Below are positions 9,002 to 17,979 of a stretch of 64,000 bases of DNA, piece after piece. Below the pieces are notes generated by a model. It had not been told where the DNA came from. It did no database searches and worked only from the letters and a program-made list of their open reading frames with translations. The DNA lies in contig JAPPIG010000082.1 in the NCBI GenBank assembly GCA_028820635.1, positions 290,645 to 354,644 on the forward strand, written 5' to 3'. This stretch comes from Candidatus Poribacteria bacterium (GTDB lineage Bacteria; Poribacteria; WGA-4E; WGA-3G). The position numbers were made by a program, and so were the translations under genes. Each line of letters starts with the position of its first letter. The stretch's first letter is position 1.

Positions 9002-9154
9002 AGAGGCATTCAATTGTCGAGTTTCTCCCAACTAATTATATTGTAGGAGGGATCTCCGATTCCCGACACAATGTTTTCGTCGCGATTCGGAGATCGCACC
9101 TACAAGAAAAGATTCATGATAAAATGTGAAATTACTGGAGAATTGAATGGCTCT
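9002..9154. repeat. MITE-like palindromic element, family A
   Basis: Nearly identical to the copy at 1891-2044 over its whole length, with the same ends (AGAGGCATTCAATTGTC and GAATTGAATGGCTCT) and the same inner TTGTAGGAGGGATCTCCG/CGGAGATCGCACCTACAA pair. Differences are scattered single bases. The high similarity of two copies 7 kb apart suggests recent movement or gene conversion. It accounts for most of the 389-base gap between the divergent binding-protein and oxidoreductase genes. Confidence 0.75.
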
Positions 9155-9256
9155 GCTCTGCAACAAAATTCCTATCACTTGACCATTTTGCGATGATACG
9201 GTATAGTATAGCAAACAGAAGATAAGCAAAAAAAGTCTCACATTAAACGGAAACTT

Positions 9257-10249
9257 ATGAAAACAGAATCTAAAAACCTTGTCCGATGGGGAATCCTCAG
9301 CACAGCGAATATTGCTACGAAGGTTGCCCATGCAATTAATCTCGCTGAGAATGCAGAATTGGTTGCTATCGCAAGTCGCACTGAGGAACGTGCGACTGCA
9401 TGGGCACAAAAACACAATGTTCCAATTGCTTATGGCAACTACGATGCCCTCATCTCTGATTCATCCTTAGATGCCATTTACATTCCGCTTCCCCCTTCAA
9501 TGCACGCCGAGTGGACAATCAGCGCAGCAGAAAGCGGCAAACACGTCCTTTGTGAAAAACCACTTGCCGCTGATTCTGATGAAGCAACCATGATGGCAGA
9601 TGCTTGCCGACAAAACGGCGTGCAACTGATGGACGGGGTCATGTGGGTGCATCATGAACGTACAGCGATGATGAAGCAGAAACTGGGAGATTTAGGAGAA
9701 CTTCGGCGAGTCACTGCTGCCTTTACATTCAGTTGGAATACAATTCCAACTGATAATATACGGGCTAAACCGGAACTCGCAGGTGGGAGTCTTGGTGATC
9801 TTGGTTATTATTGTGTTCGTGCTATTCTGTGGGCATTTGAGGAGATGCCGACAAAAGTATTTGCAACAGCGCGCTATAAAGTCGGCGTGGATTTCAACCT
9901 TGCCGGTATTCTCTGGTTTGACGATGATCGCATTGCAACTTTGGATTGTGGGTTTGATACAAGTCTCCGAAAGTGGTTTGAGGTCGCTGGAACAAAGGCA
10001 TCGTTAGTTTGTGATGATTTCACTGTGCCAACATCGGAAGAATCTGCTCGTTTTTGGATACATGGATCGGACAATGAAAAACACGAAACGGGTGCTTGCA
10101 TTCAGGAAGTCAATATGATTGAACGGTTTTCCGCGATAGTGCAGTCTAAAAACCTTGAGCCAGAATGGGCAGAAGTGGCAGTAAATACAATGCGTGTTTG
10201 TGATGCGTTGCTTGAATCTGATCAGCGAGGCGAGATCGTAAACCTTTAA
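9257..10249 (+). CDS. Gfo/Idh/MocA family oxidoreductase
   Basis: A 330-residue NAD(P)-dependent dehydrogenase. It begins with a Rossmann fold (VRWGILSTANIATKVAHAI, then VAIASRTEERATAWA), followed by the family hallmark CEKPLAADSDEA at about residues 94-105, and the C-terminal alpha/beta domain with GGSLGDLGYYCVRAI. Such enzymes act on sugars, inositols or related polyols. The stop codon is 24 bases before a mandelate-racemase-type gene in the same direction, so the pair probably forms an operon for breakdown of a sugar or sugar acid (inference). Confidence 0.88.
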   Translation: MKTESKNLVRWGILSTANIATKVAHAINLAENAELVAIASRTEERATAWAQKHNVPIAYGNYDALISDSSLDAIYIPLPPSMHAEWTISAAESGKHVLCEKPLAADSDEATMMADACRQNGVQLMDGVMWVHHERTAMMKQKLGDLGELRRVTAAFTFSWNTIPTDNIRAKPELAGGSLGDLGYYCVRAILWAFEEMPTKVFATARYKVGVDFNLAGILWFDDDRIATLDCGFDTSLRKWFEVAGTKASLVCDDFTVPTSEESARFWIHGSDNEKHETGACIQEVNMIERFSAIVQSKNLEPEWAEVAVNTMRVCDALLESDQRGEIVNL

Positions 10250-10273
10250 TCGAAAACGAATTCCGAGGAGCTT

Positions 10274-11461
10274 ATGAAGATTACAAACATTGAGACCTTT
10301 ATTGTGGATGGTGGATGGCGACCTTGGATTTTTGTCAAGGTGGAAACTGACGAAGGTGTTACGGGGTACGGGGAATGTAGCGATGGCAGAAACCCTAACG
10401 GTGTTGCGGGAACTATTAAAGACTTGATACCTCTACTGATTGGACGCGATCCACGTCCTTATGAAATGCGATTTTGGGACATGATTCGCGGTTCACGGCA
10501 GAGTCCGGGTGGTATTGCAGCAAAGGCAATAGCGGGTATTGAATGCGCGCTTGTTGATATCAAAGCGAAGGCTTTGGGGATATCTGTTGTGGAACTCTTT
10601 GGCGGTCCGACTCGTGAAGATGTGCACGTCTACTGGTCGCACTGTGGGTCATCTCGTGCGCGCAATTTTGAACTGATAGGCGTTCCGCCATTAAGAACAA
10701 TGGAGGACATCGCAGCATTAGGGCGTGAAGTAGTTGAAAAAGGTTTCACAGCACTTAAAACTAATATCGTAATTCCGGGGGACCCTGCCTCTGTATATTT
10801 CAGCGGCTTTGGTGGCGGACTTGGCTCTACCGATGGAAATGTAACGCCTGAACTTCTGAGACATATTGAAACACTTATCGGCACTTTTAGAGATGCAATC
10901 GGTCCTGATGTCGGTCTCAATCTTGACCTGAACTTCAACTTTAAACCAGAAGCGTGTATGCGTATCGCGAAGATGTTGGAACCCTACAATCTGTTATGGT
11001 TAGAGATTGATATGTATGACCACGAAGCAATTCGTCAAATTAAGGATTCTACGACAACAAAGATATGCACGGGTGAGAATCTATATTATATGCGTGAATA
11101 TCTACCTTATTTTGAAGCACGGGCTGCAGATGTTTTTATGATAGATGTGCCGTGGAACGGGTTTGCGCAATCTAAAAAGATTAGTGATTTGGCAGATGTG
11201 TACCAATTCAATGTCGCACCGCACAACTATTATAGCCATCTTGCCACTTATATCAGCGCAAGTTTGTGTGCTGTGCTGCCAAATGTACGCATTATGGAAG
11301 TTGATATTGATGATGTGCCGTGGAAAGATGATTTGACGACACGGCCGCCAGAGATTGTAGATGGTTATATGAAAATTCCAACGCGTCCTGGGTGGGGCAC
11401 GGAACTAAATGAGGATGTCGTCAAGGCACATTTATGGGGTGATCGGCGAGGCGATTGGTAA
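10274..11461 (+). CDS. Mandelate racemase/galactonate dehydratase-type enolase
   Basis: A 395-residue enolase-superfamily enzyme. It carries the mandelate-racemase-type set: metal ligands D218 (NLDLNFNF), E244 (WLEIDMYD) and E268 (CTGENLYY), and the catalytic base region APHNYYSHL with H317. The acid-sugar dehydratases of this subgroup abstract the alpha proton of a sugar acid and eliminate water. An AGGAG site precedes the ATG. It probably works with the oxidoreductase immediately upstream in a carbohydrate acid pathway; the exact sugar is not readable. Confidence 0.88.
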   Translation: MKITNIETFIVDGGWRPWIFVKVETDEGVTGYGECSDGRNPNGVAGTIKDLIPLLIGRDPRPYEMRFWDMIRGSRQSPGGIAAKAIAGIECALVDIKAKALGISVVELFGGPTREDVHVYWSHCGSSRARNFELIGVPPLRTMEDIAALGREVVEKGFTALKTNIVIPGDPASVYFSGFGGGLGSTDGNVTPELLRHIETLIGTFRDAIGPDVGLNLDLNFNFKPEACMRIAKMLEPYNLLWLEIDMYDHEAIRQIKDSTTTKICTGENLYYMREYLPYFEARAADVFMIDVPWNGFAQSKKISDLADVYQFNVAPHNYYSHLATYISASLCAVLPNVRIMEVDIDDVPWKDDLTTRPPEIVDGYMKIPTRPGWGTELNEDVVKAHLWGDRRGDW

Positions 11462-11517
11462 GTAAAGTTTATGTTTTTTGAGTAGAGTGGGTTAGTAGTG
11501 TTCCCGCCCATTTTCTG

Positions 11518-12366
11518 TTAACGTGCGACTGCTTCTGAACCGAGATTTTCTTGAATCCATGCGCGGAGTGGAACATCTTTGTCACCGGGAGACGTGTACC
11601 CCATTCCACCAGTGCTTTTGCCCAAAATCTGCTGACGGATCGGGTCCGATTTTTCCATATAGTGTTCCACCGTCATGTCGTCTCGCGGTTGCAGCCAACG
11701 GTAACTATATCCATAGAAAAGCACTTTACGCATGATGTCAGATGTATTACGTCCCACTGCATGCCATAGCCTACGGTCGAAAAACACAGCAGTTCCCGGT
11801 TTTGCAAAAACTGGTGTGGCGTTTTCGGGGTCAGTCTTGTCATCGTCAGGCATTTTTACCTTATTTGATTTTTGACTGCCCGGTATCACAGAAAAGTTGC
11901 CGCGTCCCGGCACCGACGTATCCGTCAAAAAATATGCTACCTTCAAAGATACACGCGGGCGCGGGTCACCTTCCAACTCAATGTTGAGTCGTCCACTATC
12001 TTGATGCCATCCAAGACGGCGCTCTTTGTTTCGTTCTTCAGGTGGAAGTGGGGGTAGTGCTATTAAATGGGAGTGATAGAGTTTGATATTCCACCCCAAA
12101 ATCCCCCATACTTTTGGAAACGTTGTGTGCCAATCCAACATCTCAATAAAGATGTCGTCTCTACCAACGAAGTCAAGTATATTGTAGCTTGCATCGGCAG
12201 GGAGTTTGTCTTTGCCCAAATGTTCTGCGCCAATACGGTCAAAAGCCACAATCAACTTCTCAACTATTTCCTGTGGAACGGCATCCTCAACGACAAAATA
12301 GCCATTGTCTTCAAAATGTTGTTTTTCCGATTCGGTTATACAGTGTTCTAAACATAGCGGGTCCAT
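11518..12366 (-). CDS. Phytanoyl-CoA dioxygenase (PhyH) family protein
   Basis: A 282-residue non-haem Fe(II)/2-oxoglutarate oxygenase. The iron-binding facial triad is visible as H-x-D in LGWHQDSGRLN and the distal His in RRLWHAVGRNTSD; a downstream Arg in MRKVLFYGYSYRW would hold 2-oxoglutarate. It starts FEDNGYFVVEDAVPQEIVEKL, the usual PhyH entry. AGGGGAAAACA precedes the ATG. PhyH proteins hydroxylate many small molecules, and the substrate here is unknown. It converges with the enolase gene and stands alone. Confidence 0.88.
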   Translation of the reverse strand: MDPLCLEHCITESEKQHFEDNGYFVVEDAVPQEIVEKLIVAFDRIGAEHLGKDKLPADASYNILDFVGRDDIFIEMLDWHTTFPKVWGILGWNIKLYHSHLIALPPLPPEERNKERRLGWHQDSGRLNIELEGDPRPRVSLKVAYFLTDTSVPGRGNFSVIPGSQKSNKVKMPDDDKTDPENATPVFAKPGTAVFFDRRLWHAVGRNTSDIMRKVLFYGYSYRWLQPRDDMTVEHYMEKSDPIRQQILGKSTGGMGYTSPGDKDVPLRAWIQENLGSEAVAR

Positions 12367-12441
12367 TGTTTTCCCCTATATGAGCGGTGCTTCAGTTTGC
12401 GAGAAATTTACATTGAATATGAATTCTTGTCAACGTTAAAT

Positions 12442-13224
12442 TTAGTGAAAGTTCCATGATGCTGTTGCATATTTTGTATTAACCAATGTTTCCGCTTGTG
12501 CCTTTTCTGTTTCTAATAACTTTCCCGAATTAAACATAATTTCCGCTTCAAATGTTTCACAGATTGCTTGGATAAGCGAACCTCTGGTTGTAAAACGTCC
12601 ATCCATATTTATAGCTGCAGATTTCTCGCGTAACATCTCTTGAATTTCCAAGTGTTTTGAAACGCGTTTGAGAATGGGGTCTGGCGGCATATCTAAAGAG
12701 ATGTATCCCTGAAACAGTATCCCGTTTCGATTGCGTCGGACCGATACGCCTGCCAGTTTCTTACCGTTGCACATCACATCATTTTCTGCTGGATTTGTCA
12801 GGCAAATATTTTCGGATGATTGAGTGGAGTCTGCTTTATCAGTATAACATTCCGCTGGGATATTGAGTTTCTCAAACGCTTTGACGAGACTTATTCCTAA
12901 AAGTTGATAGGTCTCAGAAATTCCCATTTCTCCTACTTGGCGGGGAAGGATCAGTGTATAGGTCAAATCCCATCCATGCACGACGGTGCCGCCGCCGGTC
13001 ATCCGTTTGACTAATTCAATCCCTTCTGCATGGCACGCTTCAATGTCCACTTCTGCAGCAATATCCTGAAAATAACCGAAACTGAATGCTGGTGTTGTCC
13101 AATCGTAAAATCGTAACGTTGGGTTGGATTTTTCCTGCTGCGCGGTCAGAATTGCTTCATCAATTGCCATATTCATCGCCGCGCAGTTTTTTTCCATAAT
13201 TAAGAGACGTCCAGTACTTTCCAT
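12442..13224 (-). CDS. Lipoate-protein ligase A family protein
   Basis: A 260-residue member of the LplA/biotin-ligase fold, which attaches lipoate to carrier domains of 2-oxoacid dehydrogenases and glycine cleavage H protein. Diagnostic pieces are AMNMAIDEAIL near the start, the lipoyl-AMP loop RMTGGGTVVHGWDLTYT, and NGKKLAGVSVRRNRNGILFQGYISLD with the catalytic Lys. The ATG overlaps the stop of the upstream propeller gene as TAATG, which implies translational coupling and fixes the start here rather than 15 codons upstream. It could instead be an octanoyltransferase of the LipM type. Confidence 0.85.
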   Translation of the reverse strand: MESTGRLLIMEKNCAAMNMAIDEAILTAQQEKSNPTLRFYDWTTPAFSFGYFQDIAAEVDIEACHAEGIELVKRMTGGGTVVHGWDLTYTLILPRQVGEMGISETYQLLGISLVKAFEKLNIPAECYTDKADSTQSSENICLTNPAENDVMCNGKKLAGVSVRRNRNGILFQGYISLDMPPDPILKRVSKHLEIQEMLREKSAAINMDGRFTTRGSLIQAICETFEAEIMFNSGKLLETEKAQAETLVNTKYATASWNFH

Positions 13225-13856
13225 TAGGATAGTGCCACTCGGCAGACAGCGGTCGTATGTGCATCGCAATACCAGAAATATCCCTCCCAGTAGGTCATGC
13301 CGTGCGGTTCGGGATGTGGTTCGGGTATCTCAATTTTGTTGAGATGGCTGCCGTCTTCTGGATTGAGATGATAGATTGCGCGATGATTAGTTTCAACGCA
13401 CCAGAGATCGTCTCCGACCCATGCGATGCCGTGTGGTCTATCGGCTGGAGCAGGGATGGTATGAATCACTGTAAAATCGTTTTCAACGTCTACTTGGTAG
13501 ATAGTGGCAGTGGGTGGTACTGCTACCCACAGTTTGTTGTCGCGCCATTCCAAGCCGTGCGCGCCTGTTTGTCCAGCACCAGGTGTCTCATAAGAAGCAA
13601 GCGTTTCTCCGCTTTCGGGATCGGTAGACAAAATTTCGCAACTGTAAGTAGATGCGAGCCAGAGGTTTGTACCAGTGTGGGTGATACCGCTACCTCTGTC
13701 GGAACCGGTTTCCAGTCTCTTTTTTACTTTTCCATCATAAGAGACAAGATGAACTTGGTTGACATGTTGGTCGATAATCCAAAGTCCTTCTTCTGTTGCT
13801 TGTAATCCGTTGGGTTTATGCCCAGGAGCGTCAAATACTTTTTCGATTGTTGACAT
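13224..13856 (-). CDS. Beta-propeller (SMP-30/NHL-like) protein
   Basis: A 210-residue protein made of about five repeated blades of the form LWxxxxxxxxIxxxDPESG (GLWIIDQHVNQVHLV, NLWLASTYSCEILSTD, KLWVAVPPTATIYQVD, DLWCVETNHRAIYHLN, YFWYCDAHTTAVCRV), each preceded by an HG. There is no signal peptide, so it is cytoplasmic. The ATG at 13856 follows GGAGATTTCTC. Similar proteins include gluconolactonases, vgb lyases and glutamine cyclotransferases, but no catalytic set is clear. Its stop overlaps the lipoate-ligase start by one base, so the two are coexpressed. Confidence 0.7.
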   Translation of the reverse strand: MSTIEKVFDAPGHKPNGLQATEEGLWIIDQHVNQVHLVSYDGKVKKRLETGSDRGSGITHTGTNLWLASTYSCEILSTDPESGETLASYETPGAGQTGAHGLEWRDNKLWVAVPPTATIYQVDVENDFTVIHTIPAPADRPHGIAWVGDDLWCVETNHRAIYHLNPEDGSHLNKIEIPEPHPEPHGMTYWEGYFWYCDAHTTAVCRVALS

Positions 13857-14058
13857 GAGAAATCTCCGCATAATTGTGTTATTTATGAATTAATTGTATG
13901 CGGTTTTGAGAGGAGTGTCAAGAGATTTTTGATGTTTCAATAGTTGATTTAACACCAGTCGTATTGAATTATAGAGTCGTTAAGGATGTTTGTCAAACTT
14001 TACCTATCCTATATAATAGATTAGAGGGTATTAACTAAATAACCCTGATGGAATGGTC

Positions 14059-14138
14059 AGAGCCATTCAATCCTCAAAGAATTGCAACTTCAACCAAAGA
14101 TCTCTTCTTGTAGGAGCGAGCTCCAGCTCACGACATCT
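14059..14138. repeat. Family A element, one end only
   Basis: Starts AGAGCCATTCAATCCTC and continues into CTTGTAGGAGCGAGCTCCAGC, the palindromic core also found at 19501, 30368, 39041, 39134 and 61256. The opposite terminus is missing; the sequence runs straight into the 3' end of the permease gene. Confidence 0.55.
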
Positions 14139-15938
14139 CTAAATGCGGAAAATTTCGCCTAACTTTCCACCGAGAACACGCCCCGCACCGAGCAAACATG
14201 CAATTAAGATTAACATCCCGACAACCCCAAGCGCGCTTGCGATGTAAGGACCTTGTCCAACACGTTGGGAGAGCGACCAAATCGCTTTTGTAATGGGATA
14301 GTACTGATTTTGCGTTGCTAAAATCAGGCTTTCACTTACCTCAAGCATAGAAAAGGAGAAAACCAGAATTGCACCAGCAAGGATATTCGCAAATACCAAA
14401 GGTAATGTGATTTTATAGAGGGTTCGAACTGGCGTTGCACCCATGTTTTGTGAAGCTTCTTCATAGCTTATACTGGTTTGCTGGAAACCCGCATAGATTG
14501 AACGTAACATATACGGCAACCGCCGCACTGCGTAACCAATGATTAAGAGAAACGTAGGATTTTTTCTTGGATCAATAAAAGCTACGAAATCCTCTGGAAG
14601 ATTTCGTAGGAGAAGTGATGTGTCTGAGAAACTGCCCATGTATCCGAAGGCGATCGCAACGCCAGGCAGTGCTAAAGGTAACATTGCTATCGCATCTAAC
14701 AAATTTTGGAATGGGATGCGTTTACGGGTGAGGAGATAAGCAATAGCAACACCAACAATCAGTGCGATTAACGTGCTGAAGATACTATATTTCAAACTGT
14801 TGAAAATGCTCGGGAGTGTATCAGAATGTGTAAATGTTTCAATATAATGGGCAAAGGTATACGATTCTGGTAGCACACTTAAGTTCCATTGACTCGCATC
14901 CGGTGTTAAGGATACTAAAATTACACTGATATGTGGTAATAGTGCCATAAATGTCAATCCACCGATAAACAGGTAGATTATACATCGCAATCCCCACTTT
15001 GCGTCTACTTCCCGTGAAGTTACGTGTCCGCGTCCAAGCATCTCATAATGTTTACTTCCTGTCCATCGTTTAGAGGCATAAAAAGCGAATGCTGTTAGCA
15101 CGATAATTAAGACGACCAGCGCATAACCCATCGGGTTTACGTTCGCCTCGGTTACTTGTCGGAAGATTCTAACCGCAATAACCTCGTTGTAGTCAAAAAT
15201 CAGCGGCGTGCCAAGGTCTGTGAATGCCCAGATAAAGACGAGAATCGCGCCTGCAAAATAACCCGGCATCATTAAAGGCAGTGTTATTCTCCTGAATATT
15301 TGGAACCGTGATGCGCCAAGGTTTTCTGCAGCTTCTTCCAAACTCGGATCAACATTCGACAATGCAGCAACGATGTTTAGATACATTATTGGGTAAAGGT
15401 GCAAAGTTGACAACAAGACGACACCCCAAAAACCGCCCTCAAACCAGTCAATCGTATTGGAAATATCCATCAGTTTCAGTTTCACGAGAAGCATATTTAT
15501 ACTGCCATATTTCCCGAAAAACTTTAGCATGCCGATAGCACCAACAAATGGCGGCATTATCATCGGAATTAGAATAACAGAACGCAACAGATTCCGACCT
15601 GGATACCGATAGCGGGTGAGAAAATATGCCAACGGAAGACTAAAAATACTGGTCATCAACGTTACCATTATGCCAATATTACAACTATTGATAACCAATT
15701 CCCGAATGTTTGGATCGGTTACCATCAGTTTGAAATATGTTAGGTTGAATTTATTTTCAACCCAGAATGCTTCTTTGAAAATATAGAGGAGGGGGTATAT
15801 AAGGAAAATGACGAAAAATAGTGTTGTCAGTCCGAGGATTAGTGTGATGGATGGTGTTAAATCGTATTTTCGCCTAATTCTTTCAATTAAGGTCAGTTTT
15901 AGGTGCGGGTTATCTGTTGCCTCTTGGCGATCAAACAT
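14139..15938 (-). CDS. Double ABC permease, Fe(III)/FbpB type
   Basis: A 599-residue inner-membrane protein containing two fused BPD-type permease domains, each with the EAA loop: EEAAENLGASRFQIFRRITLPL in the first half and EEASQNMGATPVRTLYKITLPL in the second. About twelve helices are expected. This fused layout belongs to the ferric-iron (FbpB/SfuB), thiamine (ThiP) and aminoethylphosphonate permeases. The ATG at 15938 was chosen because GGAGAGAAAG stands just before it. No binding protein or ATPase is next to it, but iron-handling genes follow on the same side, which favours iron (inference). Confidence 0.85.
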   Translation of the reverse strand: MFDRQEATDNPHLKLTLIERIRRKYDLTPSITLILGLTTLFFVIFLIYPLLYIFKEAFWVENKFNLTYFKLMVTDPNIRELVINSCNIGIMVTLMTSIFSLPLAYFLTRYRYPGRNLLRSVILIPMIMPPFVGAIGMLKFFGKYGSINMLLVKLKLMDISNTIDWFEGGFWGVVLLSTLHLYPIMYLNIVAALSNVDPSLEEAAENLGASRFQIFRRITLPLMMPGYFAGAILVFIWAFTDLGTPLIFDYNEVIAVRIFRQVTEANVNPMGYALVVLIIVLTAFAFYASKRWTGSKHYEMLGRGHVTSREVDAKWGLRCIIYLFIGGLTFMALLPHISVILVSLTPDASQWNLSVLPESYTFAHYIETFTHSDTLPSIFNSLKYSIFSTLIALIVGVAIAYLLTRKRIPFQNLLDAIAMLPLALPGVAIAFGYMGSFSDTSLLLRNLPEDFVAFIDPRKNPTFLLIIGYAVRRLPYMLRSIYAGFQQTSISYEEASQNMGATPVRTLYKITLPLVFANILAGAILVFSFSMLEVSESLILATQNQYYPITKAIWSLSQRVGQGPYIASALGVVGMLILIACLLGAGRVLGGKLGEIFRI

Positions 15939-16140
15939 CTTTCTCTCCAACATCACAATGAGCAATATCTATTACAAATGCTTTATAATTATACTCTGTA
16001 TTGAGTTGAATTGCATCTATTTTTTATCATCTTGATCCAGTTCGGAGAGGCTGATGCCAATGTGACCAATGTAAACTCAAAGGAACAAATTTCGTTTTAT
16101 TGGGATAACCTAATTTATCTTCAATTATGGGGAAGTAACC

Positions 16141-16788
16141 TTGAAAAGTTGTATGCCTTCAATTCTGCTAATTAGTATAGTGTTTTTAGGTATAATTGGC
16201 TGTGGAAGCGATGAAGAAAAACCTGATGTTGATGAGTCAAGCGAAGAAAAACCTGTTTCACAACCCGATTTGCCAAAGGAAGATTTACTTGGCACTTGGG
16301 AAGTTGTATCAATCAATGGTCTGACTCCTGGAGCCTTTTTTGAATCACCTGTGGGAGAAGATTTAGAAGGACAAGCCGTTGAAGTCAAACAATTTCGGTT
16401 CGTTCTTTCTGCGGATGATTCATGGATAATTAATCTTGAACTTGAAGTGATTATCGCTTTTCCAGAAATTTTGCCTGGTCCAGAGGTGGTGTTGATCGAT
16501 GGTAAGATGAAAATAAAAGGGGTATGGTCGGGTGCCTACAGTGTTGTAAATCCGATGCTCTTTTTTATTACAGAAGAAGCAGATGTGAAAATAACGTCTG
16601 ATCCGGAAGATTTTATTGAAAAACTGACTGAGGGTCAAATAACAAATGAACAAGCAGAACAAGATTATATTCAGGAATTCAAGAACATTATCCTTACACC
16701 TTTCAGGCGATCCACCGCTACTTTGAAAGAAAAAACGCTTACCCTGAATATCTCTGGCGCAAAAAAGATGATTTTAGAGAGGCAGTGA
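16141..16788 (+). CDS. Putative lipoprotein, lipocalin-like
   Basis: A 215-residue exported protein. The signal peptide MPSILLISIVFLGIIGC ends in a lipobox, so Cys at about position 21 is lipidated; an acidic linker (DEEKPDVDESSEEKP) follows. The first folded strand, LLGTWEVVSINGLTPG, resembles the start of lipocalin-like calycins, and the remainder alternates short beta strands. The TTG at 16141 has GGGGAAG upstream; an ATG at 16153 is an alternative and leaves the signal intact. Function unknown. Confidence 0.65.
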   Translation: MKSCMPSILLISIVFLGIIGCGSDEEKPDVDESSEEKPVSQPDLPKEDLLGTWEVVSINGLTPGAFFESPVGEDLEGQAVEVKQFRFVLSADDSWIINLELEVIIAFPEILPGPEVVLIDGKMKIKGVWSGAYSVVNPMLFFITEEADVKITSDPEDFIEKLTEGQITNEQAEQDYIQEFKNIILTPFRRSTATLKEKTLTLNISGAKKMILERQ

Positions 16789-16824
16789 GTTTCCTTCCAC
16801 CTTCAGTATTTGTCCACATATAAA

Positions 16825-16856
16825 AAGGACATCGGGCGGTTACACCCGATGTCCTT
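16825..16856. terminator. Bidirectional hairpin terminator
   Basis: A perfect 12-base stem AAGGACATCGGG / CCCGATGTCCTT with an 8-base loop. It lies between two convergent genes, with A-rich sequence on the left and TTAATTT on the right, so it can serve both directions. Confidence 0.75.
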
Positions 16857-16886
16857 AATTTCAATGCCACTACAATAGAATGACCG

Positions 16887-17342
16887 TTACTCATATTCCT
16901 TCAGAAACCCTCTGAATTCCCTGCGATGCGTTTCTTCGTCTGCAAGGAGTCTGACACAGAGGTCTTGCGTAACGTAATCTACTCCATCACATAAGCGGAT
17001 AATCTTATTATACTGTTCAATTGCGGCATCCTCTGTTTCAATAACACCGTGTATAGCTGCCACGACATCAGTAGATTCTTCTGGTGGTTGGAGCGAGGCT
17101 TGTTCCGGTTTAAACGCGAATGAACCAGGTACGCGCCCTCCAATTTCCTTGATGCGGGCAGCAAGGTCCTGTGCGTGTCCAATTTCCGTTTGAATATCTG
17201 CTGCCAAGGACTTCTTAATCTCTTCAGCCCGGATACCATCCAAGTCAACGGATATTGCCAGATAATTAACTGTTGCTTCTAATTCTAACCAATAGACGCG
17301 AGTGAGTTCTTTGATAATTGCGTCTCTCATTACTTGATCCAT
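16887..17342 (-). CDS. Ferritin-like diiron protein
   Basis: A 151-residue four-helix protein of the ferritin/rubrerythrin superfamily. Candidate iron ligands fall at the expected spacing: E20 or E22 in WLELEATVNYL, E53-x-x-H56 in TEIGHAQ, E102/E104 in IETEDAAIEQY, and E136-x-x-H139 in ADEETHRREF. The ATG at 17342 is preferred because TTGGAGAAAATC precedes it. Bacterioferritin- or DPS-like iron storage, or peroxide reduction, are the likely roles. It lies in the iron gene block, downstream of the haem monooxygenase gene. Confidence 0.75.
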   Translation of the reverse strand: MDQVMRDAIIKELTRVYWLELEATVNYLAISVDLDGIRAEEIKKSLAADIQTEIGHAQDLAARIKEIGGRVPGSFAFKPEQASLQPPEESTDVVAAIHGVIETEDAAIEQYNKIIRLCDGVDYVTQDLCVRLLADEETHRREFRGFLKEYE

Positions 17343-17597
17343 GATTTTCTCCAATCATAATGTATTGCGTTTCAATATAACGTATTTCATCTATAGAAAT
17401 GTATATGATAACACTAAAAATCCGAATGAACCTATAAAATATTCAGGTTCGGCATCACACATGGATGCGCTAATATATTAAACGATACTCTATAAGTTTC
17501 GGTTAACATATTTGTGTTAAAACATTTTCAGGCGGACCGGAAGCAACAGAAACACCATTTTTAGCATCAAGCGTTGGTCAGCATATATTGAAACGAT

Positions 17598-17954
17598 TTA
17601 GTGAACTTTAAACGGACCTCCCCGCGGTTCTTCCTTTAGGTCAGGTTGAGTAGAATCCAGAAATACCTCGTGCAATTCCAATTTATTGGATTGCGTAAAC
17701 GCCTCTTTCGGCATAGTGCCGGATTGCGCGTGTCCCTTACGGAACTCCTCTGAATCAACCCAGTTTTCAAAATCCTTCCGTGATTCCCAGAGTGTAAACA
17801 CCACGTAAGGATCACCTTCATTGACTGGTCGCAAAACCTGATTAGAGATAAATCCCGGCATCCCGTCAACGAGGCGAGCTCGGTTTCGGAATCGTTCCTC
17901 AAATTCCTCGCGATATTCAGGTGCGACATAGATTCGATTTGCTACTGTTATCAT
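17598..17954 (-). CDS. IsdG-type haem-degrading monooxygenase (ABM fold)
   Basis: A 118-residue antibiotic-biosynthesis-monooxygenase-fold protein. The haem-degrading triad of IsdG/IsdI is conserved in position as well as identity: N6 (TVANRI), W65 (FENWVDS) and H75 (RKGHAQ), with the same ten-residue gap between Trp and His as in IsdG. This supports haem cleavage to release iron, rather than a quinone-type ABM. A 25-base gap separates it from the upstream di-haem gene, so it probably ends an iron operon. The extra C-terminal tail (DSTQPDLKEEPRGGPFKVH) is not part of the core. Confidence 0.75.
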   Translation of the reverse strand: MITVANRIYVAPEYREEFEERFRNRARLVDGMPGFISNQVLRPVNEGDPYVVFTLWESRKDFENWVDSEEFRKGHAQSGTMPKEAFTQSNKLELHEVFLDSTQPDLKEEPRGGPFKVH

Positions 17955-17979
17955 TATTTCTCCTTATTGAAAAAATTGC

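Noticed and set aside
9032..9415. A 127-codon minus-strand frame
   Set aside because: It runs over a non-coding repeat and antisense to the oxidoreductase gene and has no family match.
13257..13805. A 182-codon plus-strand frame
   Set aside because: It is antisense to the beta-propeller gene, whose blade pattern is clear.
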